Positions 43,153 to 51,156 of a DNA stretch of 64,000 bases are shown piece after piece (the stretch's first letter is position 1; the number at the start of each line of letters is the position of its first letter). Location: the NCBI RefSeq assembly GCF_039540575.1, contig NZ_BAABFC010000017.1:70512-134511 (forward strand), given 5' to 3'. Made by a program: the position numbers and the translations under genes. This stretch comes from Pseudaeromonas paramecii (GTDB lineage: Bacteria > Pseudomonadota > Gammaproteobacteria > Enterobacterales > Aeromonadaceae). The notes under the pieces are model-generated. The model was given only the letters and a program-made list of their open reading frames with translations. It was not told the origin of the DNA and searched no databases.

Positions 43153-43974
43153 ATGGAACTGAACAAGGTGATCGGATTGGGGGTGGCGGGCAACTTTGCC
43201 GGCCATCTGGAGCAGGCGGGCGAGGCCAAGGATTTCGCTCAGGTGAAGGTGGCGGATGCCACGGCCCCCAAGGCCATCTTCCCCTTCTATGTACCGGCGG
43301 CCACCGCGGGTTTTCTGTCGGTGTTCCCGCTCTCCTCCTGCCGCATTCAGACCACCGACAGTGGCGACAATCTGCAGATCGAGCCCGAGGTGGCCATTCT
43401 GTGCGATCTCACCTATCGCGACGGCCTGGTGACCGAGCTGCAGCCGGTGGCCTTCGCCGCCTATAACGACTGCTCCATCCGCAAGCCCCATGCCCGCAAG
43501 ATCAGTGAGAAGAAAAACTGGGGCCCGAACAGCAAGGGGGTCGGCCCGCTGCTGCCGCTGGACAGCCTGCTGCCCGGTGGCGTGCTGGACGGTTACCGCA
43601 TCGCCAGCTTCCTGCGCCGCAATGGAGAGCTGCACCCCTACGGTCAGGACAGCGCCGTGGTGGATTACAGCTACTTTCATCAGCGCCTGGTGAGCTGGCT
43701 CATCGACAAGATGAACCACCAGCAGGACGAGGGCCCCGCCGAGCACATCGCCGGGCTGCTGGCCCAGGCCGGTCACCCCCGTCAGGCGCTGATCAGCATA
43801 GGCGCCACCCGCTACACGCCGTTTGGCGAGAGCCATTATCTGCAGTCCGGTGACGAGTCCCTGGTGGTGCTTTATCCGGCGGCCGACTTTACCCCCGAGG
43901 CGGTGCAGGCGGCCCTGGCGCAGGGGCACCTGGACGCCCCCGGCGTCTCCTTGCTGCGCCAGCAGGTGGTCTAA
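43153..43974 (+). CDS. Conserved protein of unknown function (DUF5718-like)
   Basis: 273 residues without signal peptide or membrane segment. The opening KVIGLGVAGNFAGHLEQAGEAKDF and the blocks SSCRIQTTDSGDNLQIEPEVAILCDLTY, AYNDCSIRKPHARKISEKKNWGPNSKG and ISIGATRYTPFGESHYLQSGDE look like a highly conserved cytosolic enzyme. Parts recall the fumarylacetoacetate-hydrolase fold (conserved E/D/K blocks and the SKG segment). I tentatively relate it to DUF5718; no activity can be given. The ATG at 43153 was chosen over a longer in-frame start in the divergent endA promoter region. A terminator follows. Confidence 0.6.
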   Translation: MELNKVIGLGVAGNFAGHLEQAGEAKDFAQVKVADATAPKAIFPFYVPAATAGFLSVFPLSSCRIQTTDSGDNLQIEPEVAILCDLTYRDGLVTELQPVAFAAYNDCSIRKPHARKISEKKNWGPNSKGVGPLLPLDSLLPGGVLDGYRIASFLRRNGELHPYGQDSAVVDYSYFHQRLVSWLIDKMNHQQDEGPAEHIAGLLAQAGHPRQALISIGATRYTPFGESHYLQSGDESLVVLYPAADFTPEAVQAALAQGHLDAPGVSLLRQQVV

Positions 43975-44001
43975 GCGGGCCACGGCACAGCGTACCAAGA
44001 C

Positions 44002-44028
44002 AAAGGCCAGGCAATTTGCCTGGCCTTT
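44002..44028 (+). terminator. Rho-independent terminator after the DUF5718-like gene
   Basis: AAAGGCCAGGC/GCCTGGCCTTT stem, short loop, then a T-tail. It may also stop convergent betT transcripts. Confidence 0.88.
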
Positions 44029-44041
44029 TGCTTGCGGGTCC

Positions 44042-46075
44042 CTAGCCGGCGCTGGGCTCGGGTGGATCGTGCTCCGGCGCGGCGCTCAGCAGATCCAGCT
44101 GTTCATCCTGGCTCAGCACCAGGTAGCGCTCGTACTGGCGCAGCACGTCGGCGCTGAGTTCATCCCGGGTCAGGTACTGGATGTCGTAGCCGGCCCGTCC
44201 ATCGGCAAAGAAGGTCATGGGTTCGTAGATCAGCTCGTCTTGATCGTGGCTGTGGGCCGCCTCCAACGGGTTGAAGGACGGGGTGGGCCGCGCCTCGATG
44301 CGAACGCCATAGCAGAAGTCCCGGCGGCCCTCCTGGGGCACCAGCAGGCGGCACTGATGCTCGTCAATCTGCTCCACCTGGCAATCCAGGCCCCGGGCCA
44401 TCAGCTCGGCACAGATGGCCTGCAGCGCCGGCAAGGCGGTCTGCTGCATGAAGCGGCGGGCATCGGCTTCGTTGGCATGGCGCAGCAGGTGATCCAGGCG
44501 GTTGCGCCACTGCTTGCCGCTCCAAAAATCCGTGGCCGGCGACAGGCGGCGGCTGGAGTGTTCCTTGTCGGCGATGAGGCCCCGCCACAGCCCCAGACAG
44601 AGCAGCAGCATGATGAAGGCAAATGGCAGGGCGGCGATGAGCGTCATGGACTGCAGGGCCGCCAGGCCACCGGTGGACATCAGGATGCCGGCGGTGGTCC
44701 CCAGCAGCAGGGCCCAGAACAGCCGCTGCCACACCGGCGAGTTCTCCTTGCCCTGGGTGGCGATGTTGTCGATGACAAAGGCGCCGGAGTCCGCCGAGGT
44801 GACGAAGAAGACGCTGATGAGGATCACCGCCAGGGCCGAGGTGATGTCGGAACCGGGCAGCAGATCGAAGAAGTTGAACAGCAGGGCATCCACGTTGCTC
44901 ACCGAGTCGGCCAGGGCCTGCTCACCGCCGTGCTGGCTCAGCCAGATGGCGGTGTTGCCGAACACCGTCATCCACAACAGGTTGAAGGCGGTGGGCACAA
45001 ACAGCACCCCCAGCACGAACTCCCGCAAGGTGCGGCCCCGGGAGATGCGGGCGATAAACAGGCCGACAAACGGTGACCAGGAGATCCACCAGGCCCAGTA
45101 CAGCAGGGTCCAGTTGCCGAACCAGCCCGCCTGGCTGGTCTCGCTGTAGGTAAAGGTGCGGAAGGTCAACTGGGTGAGGGACGAGACATAGTTGCCTATG
45201 TTCTCCGACAGGGCGCCGAGGATGTGCTGGGTCGGGCCGAAGCACAGCACGAACAGCAGCAATGTGATGGCCAGCCCCAGGTTCAGCTCGGACAGACGCT
45301 TGACCCCCTTGTCCAGCCCCGTGACCGCCGACAGGGCGGCCAGGGCGATCACAGCGCCGATGAGGCCGAAGCGAAACAGATCCCCTGAGGTGTCCAGGCC
45401 GGTGAGCCGGGTGATGCCGGCGGAGAGCTGGAGCACGCCGTAGCCCAAGGTGGTGGCGATACCGAAGATGGTGCCCACCAGGGCGAATACGTCCACCGCG
45501 TGGCCGATGGGGCCGTGGATCTTCTCCTTGAAGATGGGGTAGAGGCCGGAGCGGATGGTCAACGGCAGGTTGTAGCGAAAGCCGAAGTAGGCCAGCACCA
45601 GGCCGACGATGGCGTAGATGGCCCAGGCATGAAAGCCCCAGTGGAAGAAGGTGGTGACCATGGCCTCCTTGGCCGCCGCCGGGGTCATGGCCTCGGCCTG
45701 GGGCGGCGAGACGAAGTGGGTCATGGGTTCCCCCACGCCAAAATACATCAGGCCTATGCCCATGCCGGCGGCAAACAGCATGGCCAACCAGGAGGTGAAG
45801 CTGAACTCGGGCCTGGCATCGTCCGGTCCCAGGCGGATGTTGCCGTAGTCGCTAAACGCCAGTACCAGCAGCAGGATCAGAAACAGCCCCACCACCAGCA
45901 CATAGAACCAGCTGAAGTGGGCGGCGATCCAGCTCTGGCCGCTGCCGAAGAAACGGGCGGCGGCATCCGGCGCCAGGGCGCAGATGGCCAGCAGCAGGCC
46001 GATAAACAGCAGGCCGGGGATCAAAATGGGCAGGGACAGGGTACAGCGGGGTTTAACGGAGCCGGGTATCGTCAT
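44042..46075 (-). CDS. betT: BetT, high-affinity choline BCCT transporter
   Basis: 677 residues, the same length as E. coli BetT, with twelve membrane helices. The BCCT hallmarks are AAGMGIGLMYFGVGEPMTH, the helix-8 box YWAWWISWSPFVGLFIARISRGRT and FVTSADSGAFVIDNI. A long cytosolic C-terminal tail (from about 510) matches osmosensing BetT forms. It imports choline, the precursor of glycine betaine. The betIBA genes are not beside it, unlike in E. coli. GAGGAGA precedes the ATG at 46075; 21 further in-frame codons are rejected. It sits between endA and sprT, which are often closer together in relatives. Confidence 0.93.
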   Translation of the reverse strand: MTIPGSVKPRCTLSLPILIPGLLFIGLLLAICALAPDAAARFFGSGQSWIAAHFSWFYVLVVGLFLILLLVLAFSDYGNIRLGPDDARPEFSFTSWLAMLFAAGMGIGLMYFGVGEPMTHFVSPPQAEAMTPAAAKEAMVTTFFHWGFHAWAIYAIVGLVLAYFGFRYNLPLTIRSGLYPIFKEKIHGPIGHAVDVFALVGTIFGIATTLGYGVLQLSAGITRLTGLDTSGDLFRFGLIGAVIALAALSAVTGLDKGVKRLSELNLGLAITLLLFVLCFGPTQHILGALSENIGNYVSSLTQLTFRTFTYSETSQAGWFGNWTLLYWAWWISWSPFVGLFIARISRGRTLREFVLGVLFVPTAFNLLWMTVFGNTAIWLSQHGGEQALADSVSNVDALLFNFFDLLPGSDITSALAVILISVFFVTSADSGAFVIDNIATQGKENSPVWQRLFWALLLGTTAGILMSTGGLAALQSMTLIAALPFAFIMLLLCLGLWRGLIADKEHSSRRLSPATDFWSGKQWRNRLDHLLRHANEADARRFMQQTALPALQAICAELMARGLDCQVEQIDEHQCRLLVPQEGRRDFCYGVRIEARPTPSFNPLEAAHSHDQDELIYEPMTFFADGRAGYDIQYLTRDELSADVLRQYERYLVLSQDEQLDLLSAAPEHDPPEPSAG

Positions 46076-46223
46076 GACGATCTCCTCAAGGGCATGGCGG
46101 AACAGGGGCCACGATGCCAGTAGGCTGTGGCGCGCCACAGGGCTGGGTAGCGCGACGGGCTGCTTCAGCCTAGCGGATCCCTAATCCGGCTTCAATTGGA
46201 ATCAAGTTCGAGGGCTGGCGGGG

Positions 46224-46808
46224 CTAGCCGGGGGTGGACTCGGCTGGGCGCAGGGCGGTGCGGCAATCCCGGCACAGGTAGTTGGCCTGTCCCCGCTGCA
46301 CCTTGTTATGGCGGCGCAGGCTCAAGCTGTGCTCCCGGCAGGCGCAGCGGTAGGCAAAGCTGGGGCCACTCAGGCTCGAGACATCCAGATTATGGGTGAC
46401 GCGGGGCACCAGGCCGAAGGTCTCGCGCATCAGCCGCTGCCACTGCACCCCGTGGGGCCGGGTGCGGCCATGGCGGGCAAACACCAGCAGGTGGGCCAGC
46501 TCGTGGGGGATCACCTCGTCGAGAAACACCTGGGGGTGGGCGGCCAGCAGCACCGGGTTGAGGCGAATCGCCCACTGGCTCAACCGGGCGGTGCCGGCCG
46601 CCTTGCCCCGCTGATTGAAGCTCAGCAGCGGCAGCGGGCGGCCCGCCGGCCATTGGCCATCACGCAACAGCCGCGTCATCCAGTCCGCCAGGCGCCGATG
46701 GCAGGCCTCTCTCAGCTCGGCATCCGGCTGGGCGGGGATGAGGCCGGGCGCATTGCGGGGCTCTGTGGGTAGGGCGGTGGCCGGGGCGGCTGGCAGGACG
46801 TGGGACAT
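46224..46808 (-). CDS. sprT: SprT-family zinc protein
   Basis: 194 residues. The zinc-metallopeptidase-like helix DEVIPHELAHLLVFARHG carries the HExxH-type motif HELAH near residue 102. A C-terminal zinc ribbon has C-x-C (RCACREH) and C-x2-C (YLCRDC). E. coli SprT is 165 residues; the first 27 residues here are a Pro/Ala-rich extension. Role in bacteria is unproven; eukaryotic SPRTN degrades DNA-protein crosslinks. AAGGAGATGCC fixes the start. Confidence 0.92.
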   Translation of the reverse strand: MSHVLPAAPATALPTEPRNAPGLIPAQPDAELREACHRRLADWMTRLLRDGQWPAGRPLPLLSFNQRGKAAGTARLSQWAIRLNPVLLAAHPQVFLDEVIPHELAHLLVFARHGRTRPHGVQWQRLMRETFGLVPRVTHNLDVSSLSGPSFAYRCACREHSLSLRRHNKVQRGQANYLCRDCRTALRPAESTPG

Positions 46809-46966
46809 GGCATCTCCTTCAACCCGGGCATGATGCCCGGGGGGCTCGGCCAGGGCAAGTTCAGGACCGGTGACCGGGACTGGCGTCTGGTCTGGCCTGG
46901 GGCAACGACCGGGCGTGGCATCATGGGCGACCAGGCTGCCCTAGGCAGCGATTCCTTGGAGGACAC

Positions 46967-47431
46967 ATGGACTTTACCCCCGCCACCCCCGCTCATTATG
47001 CCGGTATCGCCGCCCTGGTACCGGATGCCCAGGCCCTGTATCTGGTGCATCCGGCCGGCCATTTTCCCTGGGATGCCGAGCAGTTAGCTCGTCTGGCGCA
47101 GGAGCGCTCCCACCTGACCGTGGGGCTGCTCGACGGCCAGGTGCAGGCGTTTGCCAACCTCTATCAGCTGGTGCCGGGGCGCTCGGCGTTTCTGGGCAAT
47201 GTGGTGGTGGCGGAGGGGTGCCGAGGCCAGGGGCTGGGAGCGGCGCTGGTGCAGCATATGCTGGGCATCTGTGACGGACTGGGGGTGCAGCCGCACCTGT
47301 CGGTGTTTGCCAGCAACAGCCGGGCGCTCTTGCTGTACCGCAAGCTGGGATTTGTGCCCTACGAGGTGGAGGCGCGGTACGATCTGGCGGGCCAGCGGCA
47401 GGCCTTGATCCATATGCGGCTTGGGGGCTAA
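46967..47431 (+). CDS. GNAT-family N-acetyltransferase
   Basis: A 154-residue single-domain GNAT. The acetyl-CoA loop is EGCRGQGLGAALVQHML (R/Q-x2-G-x-G/A). SNSRALLLYRKLGFVPYEVE is motif B, ending with a substrate-side strand. The acceptor is unknown. TTGGAGGACAC gives the start. It stands alone between sprT and a small membrane-protein gene. Confidence 0.85.
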   Translation: MDFTPATPAHYAGIAALVPDAQALYLVHPAGHFPWDAEQLARLAQERSHLTVGLLDGQVQAFANLYQLVPGRSAFLGNVVVAEGCRGQGLGAALVQHMLGICDGLGVQPHLSVFASNSRALLLYRKLGFVPYEVEARYDLAGQRQALIHMRLGG

Positions 47432-47469
47432 GAAGCAGGCGCTGTGGTCAGGCCAAGCCTGTCCTTGGC

Positions 47470-47700
47470 TTAACGAAGGAGCAGTCGCAACCCGGCCCAC
47501 ACCGCCAGGCAGGCAATCCCGCTAAAGAGCACCACCCGTGCCCAGAAGCCCCAGGGATTATCAGCGCGACGACACACTCGGCTCGCCGTACTATGCCGGA
47601 TTTTGCCGGACGCTAACCCCATCAGTACTGTGTGGATCAAAAAGCCGGCGAGCGGCCAGCACACCAGTGAGGCGAGTACGAGTGTCAGGGCAGCTATCAT
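47470..47700 (-). CDS. Small two-helix membrane protein
   Basis: 76 residues; family not recognised. Two hydrophobic helices, IAALTLVLASLVCWPLAGFLIHTVLMGLA (2-30) and FWARVVLFSGIACLAVWAGLRLLL (52-75), flank a basic loop with CRRADNPWG. This suggests a hairpin inner-membrane protein. The ribosome site is weak. Convergent with the GNAT gene. Plausible but unproven. Confidence 0.5.
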   Translation of the reverse strand: MIAALTLVLASLVCWPLAGFLIHTVLMGLASGKIRHSTASRVCRRADNPWGFWARVVLFSGIACLAVWAGLRLLLR

Positions 47701-47787
47701 GCTGGTTTACACCCCAACCACTGGGTTAAGGCGTCGGCTCGTGGCACCAAACATGCACGAGGCCCTGCGCTCCTGGCCGCCTCTGGC

Positions 47788-47979
47788 TTATTGTACGGTG
47801 GATTTGGTCCGCATTGCCGGCAGGCTCACGGAGAGGCATTCCAGTATCATCTCTTCGGGGATGATATTGAGGGCATCGAACCTGTCCACGCAGAAGTAGG
47901 TGCATTCGCCATTGTTGGCTTGGATGGCGTGAACTTCGCCGTAAATCGTCTTGGTGCCAATCGTTATCTGTTTTTCCAT
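47788..47979 (-). CDS. Hypothetical 63-residue protein
   Basis: A short soluble frame (MEKQITIGTKTIYGEVHAIQ, then NNGECTYFCVDRFDALNIIPEE). It has an ordinary amphipathic pattern and two cysteines, and TTGAGA upstream of the ATG as a weak ribosome site. Composition is less GC-rich than its surroundings. No family recognised. It could be an orphan or a horizontally gained gene. Confidence 0.45.
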   Translation of the reverse strand: MEKQITIGTKTIYGEVHAIQANNGECTYFCVDRFDALNIIPEEMILECLSVSLPAMRTKSTVQ

Positions 47980-48440
47980 GATGTTCTCAACGTCTCCATG
48001 TGAGGGGGATCTGCGTCCTGCTGCCTGGCGGGGCTGTGCACCACCGGCGATGGGCGCTCATGCTACGAGCCTTGCTGCCGCGATTCGCTCGACTAGCTCA
48101 CATTTGTCGATTCGTCAAACATCCTGTTTACATGAAGGATGACGCTTGTCTATGGGCCGCGGACGGGGGGCGCGACTGGGCGGCAGTTTAGCCTCCCTTA
48201 ATCCAGGTTATCCGACGTGTGTAGATTGGGGGCTCTGGTAATCCCCGGTCGGCACGCTGGATAGCAAGGCGGACAAGCGCCGCTCAAGCCGCCCCGGTTG
48301 ATGCGGCGATCTCGGCTCAGCGCCTCGCGGCACCCCGGCTGGGTCACATTTGAGTTCTTTTGCGCCAGGGCTTGGGGCCAAGGGGAGCGGGCACAGGGGG
48401 GTTGGTTACCCGGAGGCTGAGGGAGCCTATCGACAATAAG
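47980..48440. other. Gene-poor stretch upstream of the bglA terminator
   Basis: About 460 bases with no credible coding frame, RNA gene or transposon end. A short minus-strand frame (48198-48443) has no ribosome site and an atypical Pro/Cys/Arg-rich composition. The segment 48230-48360 looks like intergenic repeat or gene remnant, but nothing recognisable was found. Confidence 0.4.
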
Positions 48441-48467
48441 CAAAACCGCCCCTGGGCCGGGGCGGTT
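48441..48467 (-). terminator. Terminator after bglA
   Basis: AACCGCCCC/GGGGCGGTT stem with a six-base loop and a short T-run (TTTTG) on the minus strand, 43 bases past the stop. Confidence 0.65.
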
Positions 48468-48510
48468 GGTGGATTTGGCTGGGCCTGCGTATGGTCGCGC
48501 TGGGGCCGCC

Positions 48511-49950
48511 TTAGAGCTGCTGACCGTTGCTGGCGATCACCTGCTGGTACCAGTGGAAGGAGTCCTTGCGGGAGCGGGCGCCTGTGCCGCTGCCGTCGTC
48601 GTGCCGGTCGACATAGATGAAGCCGTAGCGCTTCTTGTATTCGCCTGTGGTGAAGGAGACCAGATCGATGCAGCCCCAGGGGGTATAACCCATGAGATCC
48701 ACACCATCCAGGGTCACCGCCTTGATCATCTCCTGGATATGGGCCCGCAGGTAGTCGATGCGGTAGTCATCGTGCACCCGGCCGTCCTCGGCCGGCTTGT
48801 CCACGGCGCCAAAGCCGTTCTCCACGATAAACAGTGGCACCTGGTAGCGCTCGTACAGACTGGCCAGGGCGTAGCGCAGGCCCACCGGGTCTATGCTCCA
48901 GCCCCAGTCGCTGCTGCGGATATGGGGGTTGGCTACCGAGTAGGGCGAGCTGCCGTCCTGGCTGCCGGCAATGGACTTGGCTTCGCCGGCCTGTACCGTG
49001 CTGGACATGTAATAGCTAAAGCCGATGTAGTCCACCTTGCCGGCGGCCAGGATGGCGGCGTCTTCCTCTGCCATTTCGATGTCAAAGCCGCGGCGCGCCC
49101 AGTCCCGCAGGGCATAGCTGGGATAGGCCCCGCGCACCATCACATCGGTGAAGAAGTAGCGATCCCGCATGGCCTGCTGGGCCAGCATGATGTCATCCGG
49201 GTGGCAGGAGTAGGGGTAGAAGGGGGTGAAGGCGCACATGCAGCCGACCTGGAGATCCGGGTTCAGCTCGTGGGCGAAGCGCACCACCTGGGCACTGGCG
49301 ACAAACTGGTGGTGCACCGCCTGGTACATGGCCTGGCGGGCATCGGCCTGCTGGCTGAAGCGCACCCCGGAGCAGACCCAGCCGAACAGATCCGAGTCGG
49401 TGTTCATCTGGTTGTTGATCTCGTTAAAGGTCATCCAGTAGCGCACCTTGTGCTGGTAGCGGCGGATCACCACCTGGGCGAAGCGCACGAAGTGGTCGAC
49501 AACCTCCCGCTTGAGCCAGCCCTCACCGGTCTTGGCCAGGTGGTAGGGCATCTCGAAGTGGCTCAAGGTGATGACGGGTTCGATGCCGTATTTGAGCAGC
49601 TCATCAAACAGATCATCGTAGAACTTCAGTCCGGCCTCGTTGGGCTCGGCCTCGTCACCCCGGGGGAAGATGCGGGTCCAGGCGATGCTGGTGCGGAAAC
49701 ACTTGAAACCCATCTCCGCCAGCAGAGCCACGTCTTCCTTGTAGTGATGGTAGAAGTCGATGGCCTGGTGGTTGGGGTAGTACTCGCCGGGCTGCACCCC
49801 GTCGGTGATGCGGCGCAGCACGCCGTGAGCGCCGCCCGTCAGGACATCCACCACGCTGGGGCCTTTGCCCCCCTGATCCCAGCCCCCTTCAAGCTGGTGT
49901 GCGGCCACGGCGCCGCCCCATAAAAATGTCTCTGGCAAGGATGCTTGCAT
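48511..49950 (-). CDS. bglA: GH1 6-phospho-beta-glucosidase
   Basis: 479 residues, the same length as E. coli BglA. The glycoside hydrolase 1 barrel has the acid/base glutamate in MTFNEINNQ, the nucleophile in FIVENGFGAVD, and the N-terminal FLWGGAVAAHQLEGGWD. The phosphate-binding SFTTGEYKKRYGFIYVD (Ser, Lys, Tyr) marks 6-phospho substrates, so it splits PTS-imported aryl- or disaccharide beta-glucoside phosphates in the cytosol. The ATG at 49950 follows AGGAGAA. No PTS permease is adjacent. A 20-bp palindrome upstream suggests LacI-family control. Confidence 0.93.
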   Translation of the reverse strand: MQASLPETFLWGGAVAAHQLEGGWDQGGKGPSVVDVLTGGAHGVLRRITDGVQPGEYYPNHQAIDFYHHYKEDVALLAEMGFKCFRTSIAWTRIFPRGDEAEPNEAGLKFYDDLFDELLKYGIEPVITLSHFEMPYHLAKTGEGWLKREVVDHFVRFAQVVIRRYQHKVRYWMTFNEINNQMNTDSDLFGWVCSGVRFSQQADARQAMYQAVHHQFVASAQVVRFAHELNPDLQVGCMCAFTPFYPYSCHPDDIMLAQQAMRDRYFFTDVMVRGAYPSYALRDWARRGFDIEMAEEDAAILAAGKVDYIGFSYYMSSTVQAGEAKSIAGSQDGSSPYSVANPHIRSSDWGWSIDPVGLRYALASLYERYQVPLFIVENGFGAVDKPAEDGRVHDDYRIDYLRAHIQEMIKAVTLDGVDLMGYTPWGCIDLVSFTTGEYKKRYGFIYVDRHDDGSGTGARSRKDSFHWYQQVIASNGQQL

Positions 49951-50034
49951 AGCCCAGTTCTCCTGTGTGCTTTTCACGCCATTGAGCCTAGTCGAGGTCT
50001 CAGGTCTGCCGGCATGATGCCGGCTGTTACGGTA

Positions 50035-50054
50035 AAATGCAACCGGTTGCATTT
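50035..50054. promoter_or_regulatory. Perfect 20-bp palindromic operator upstream of bglA
   Basis: AAATGCAACCGGTTGCATTT, perfectly self-complementary with a central CG, the form of LacI/GalR-family operators. It lies 85 bases upstream of the bglA ATG and 51 bases past the stop of the LysR gene. No LacI-type gene is in the window, so the regulator must act in trans. Confidence 0.7.
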
Positions 50055-50104
50055 CGGGTTGCCAAAAAGGATCTGGCGTCCAGTGCCGCAAGCGCCCGGG
50101 GCGA

Positions 50105-51037
50105 TTACCAGTCGTCGGCCACTTCGATGGCCGCATCCTGGCGCTGGGCCTGATGCAGGTACTGGCGAATGGCCTGTATGGCATAACGCACCTTGGCCGG
50201 CAGGGCCTCGCGGCTGCTGGTGACGGCATAGAGGTTGACGGCGGGCAGCTGCCACTGGGGCAAGACCCGCACCAGGCTGCCCTCGGCCAGCTCGCTCTGG
50301 ATATCCAGCTCGAAACGGTGGAACAGCCCCAGTCCCTGGCGGTTCATCATGGCCAGGGCCTGGGATTCGTTGCCCAGAATGCGGCCGGGCAGCACCAGCT
50401 CCCGCAACTCGCCGCTGTTGACGTGGGTAAAGGGGAAGCTGTGGGGATTGTGCCGGCTTGTGAGGATCAGCATCTGATGGCGCTGCAGATCCTCGGGCTC
50501 CGCCGGGGTGCCCATGCGCGCCAGGTAGGCGGGGGCGGCGCACAGCACATAGCGCAAGGAGCCCAGCCGGCGGGCCACCTGATTGGAGTCTTCGGCCTCG
50601 CCCAGCCGCAGGGCCAGATCCACCCGCTCGGCAATGAGATCGACGGGGTCATTGGTGGAGAGCAGACGCAGCCCCAGCTGGGGGTAGTCATGCAGCAGGG
50701 GAGCCAGGGCGCGGCCCAGGTGGTGGGCGGCAAACATGATGGTACTGGCGATACGCAGCTCGCCGCTGGGGGCATCCTGCTGGGCCGCCAGCATCTGCTC
50801 GGCGGCTCGGGCACTGAGCAGCATCTCCCGGCAGTGTTCATACACACCTTCGCCCACGGCGGTGAGGCTCAGCTGGCGGGTGGAACGGTGCAGCAGCACC
50901 ACCCCGGTCTCCTGCTCCAGCTGGCGGATCTGCTGGCTCACCGCCGAGGGGGTCATCTCCAACACCCGGGCGGCGGCGGTCATGGAGCCGGACTCCACCA
51001 CCTGTGCGAATACCGCCAACCGCTTTAGATGCTCCAT
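50105..51037 (-). CDS. LysR-family regulator divergent from efflux operon
   Basis: A 310-residue LysR-type protein of the CrgA/AaeR-like branch. The N-terminal helix-turn-helix is FAQVVESGSMTAAARVLEMTPSAVSQQIRQLEQETGVVLLHRSTR. A coinducer-binding domain follows (STIMFAAHHLGRALAPLL, VDLALRLGEAEDSNQVARRLG). It is divergent from the FUSC/DUF1656/HlyD genes, the same layout as aaeR next to aaeXAB in E. coli, where aromatic acids induce efflux. By position it probably controls that operon. Confidence 0.88.
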   Translation of the reverse strand: MEHLKRLAVFAQVVESGSMTAAARVLEMTPSAVSQQIRQLEQETGVVLLHRSTRQLSLTAVGEGVYEHCREMLLSARAAEQMLAAQQDAPSGELRIASTIMFAAHHLGRALAPLLHDYPQLGLRLLSTNDPVDLIAERVDLALRLGEAEDSNQVARRLGSLRYVLCAAPAYLARMGTPAEPEDLQRHQMLILTSRHNPHSFPFTHVNSGELRELVLPGRILGNESQALAMMNRQGLGLFHRFELDIQSELAEGSLVRVLPQWQLPAVNLYAVTSSREALPAKVRYAIQAIRQYLHQAQRQDAAIEVADDW

Positions 51038-51156
51038 TGTGAAGCCTCGCTTAATACTTCATGCAGAATTTGCCGTCTATTCTAAACATTTTGAAATGAA
51101 TATCGTAAAAAAAGGCCAAGTGTCGGCCTTGTAATCGTTCGAGTTCCTGTATCGTC

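Noticed and set aside
48198..48443. 81-codon minus-strand frame in the gene-poor pocket
   Set aside because: Pro/Cys/Arg-rich, no ribosome site, overlaps the bglA terminator. Kept only as part of an unexplained stretch.
48466..49923. 485-codon plus-strand frame opposite bglA
   Set aside because: Shadow of the GH1 gene, whose catalytic motifs are clear on the minus strand.
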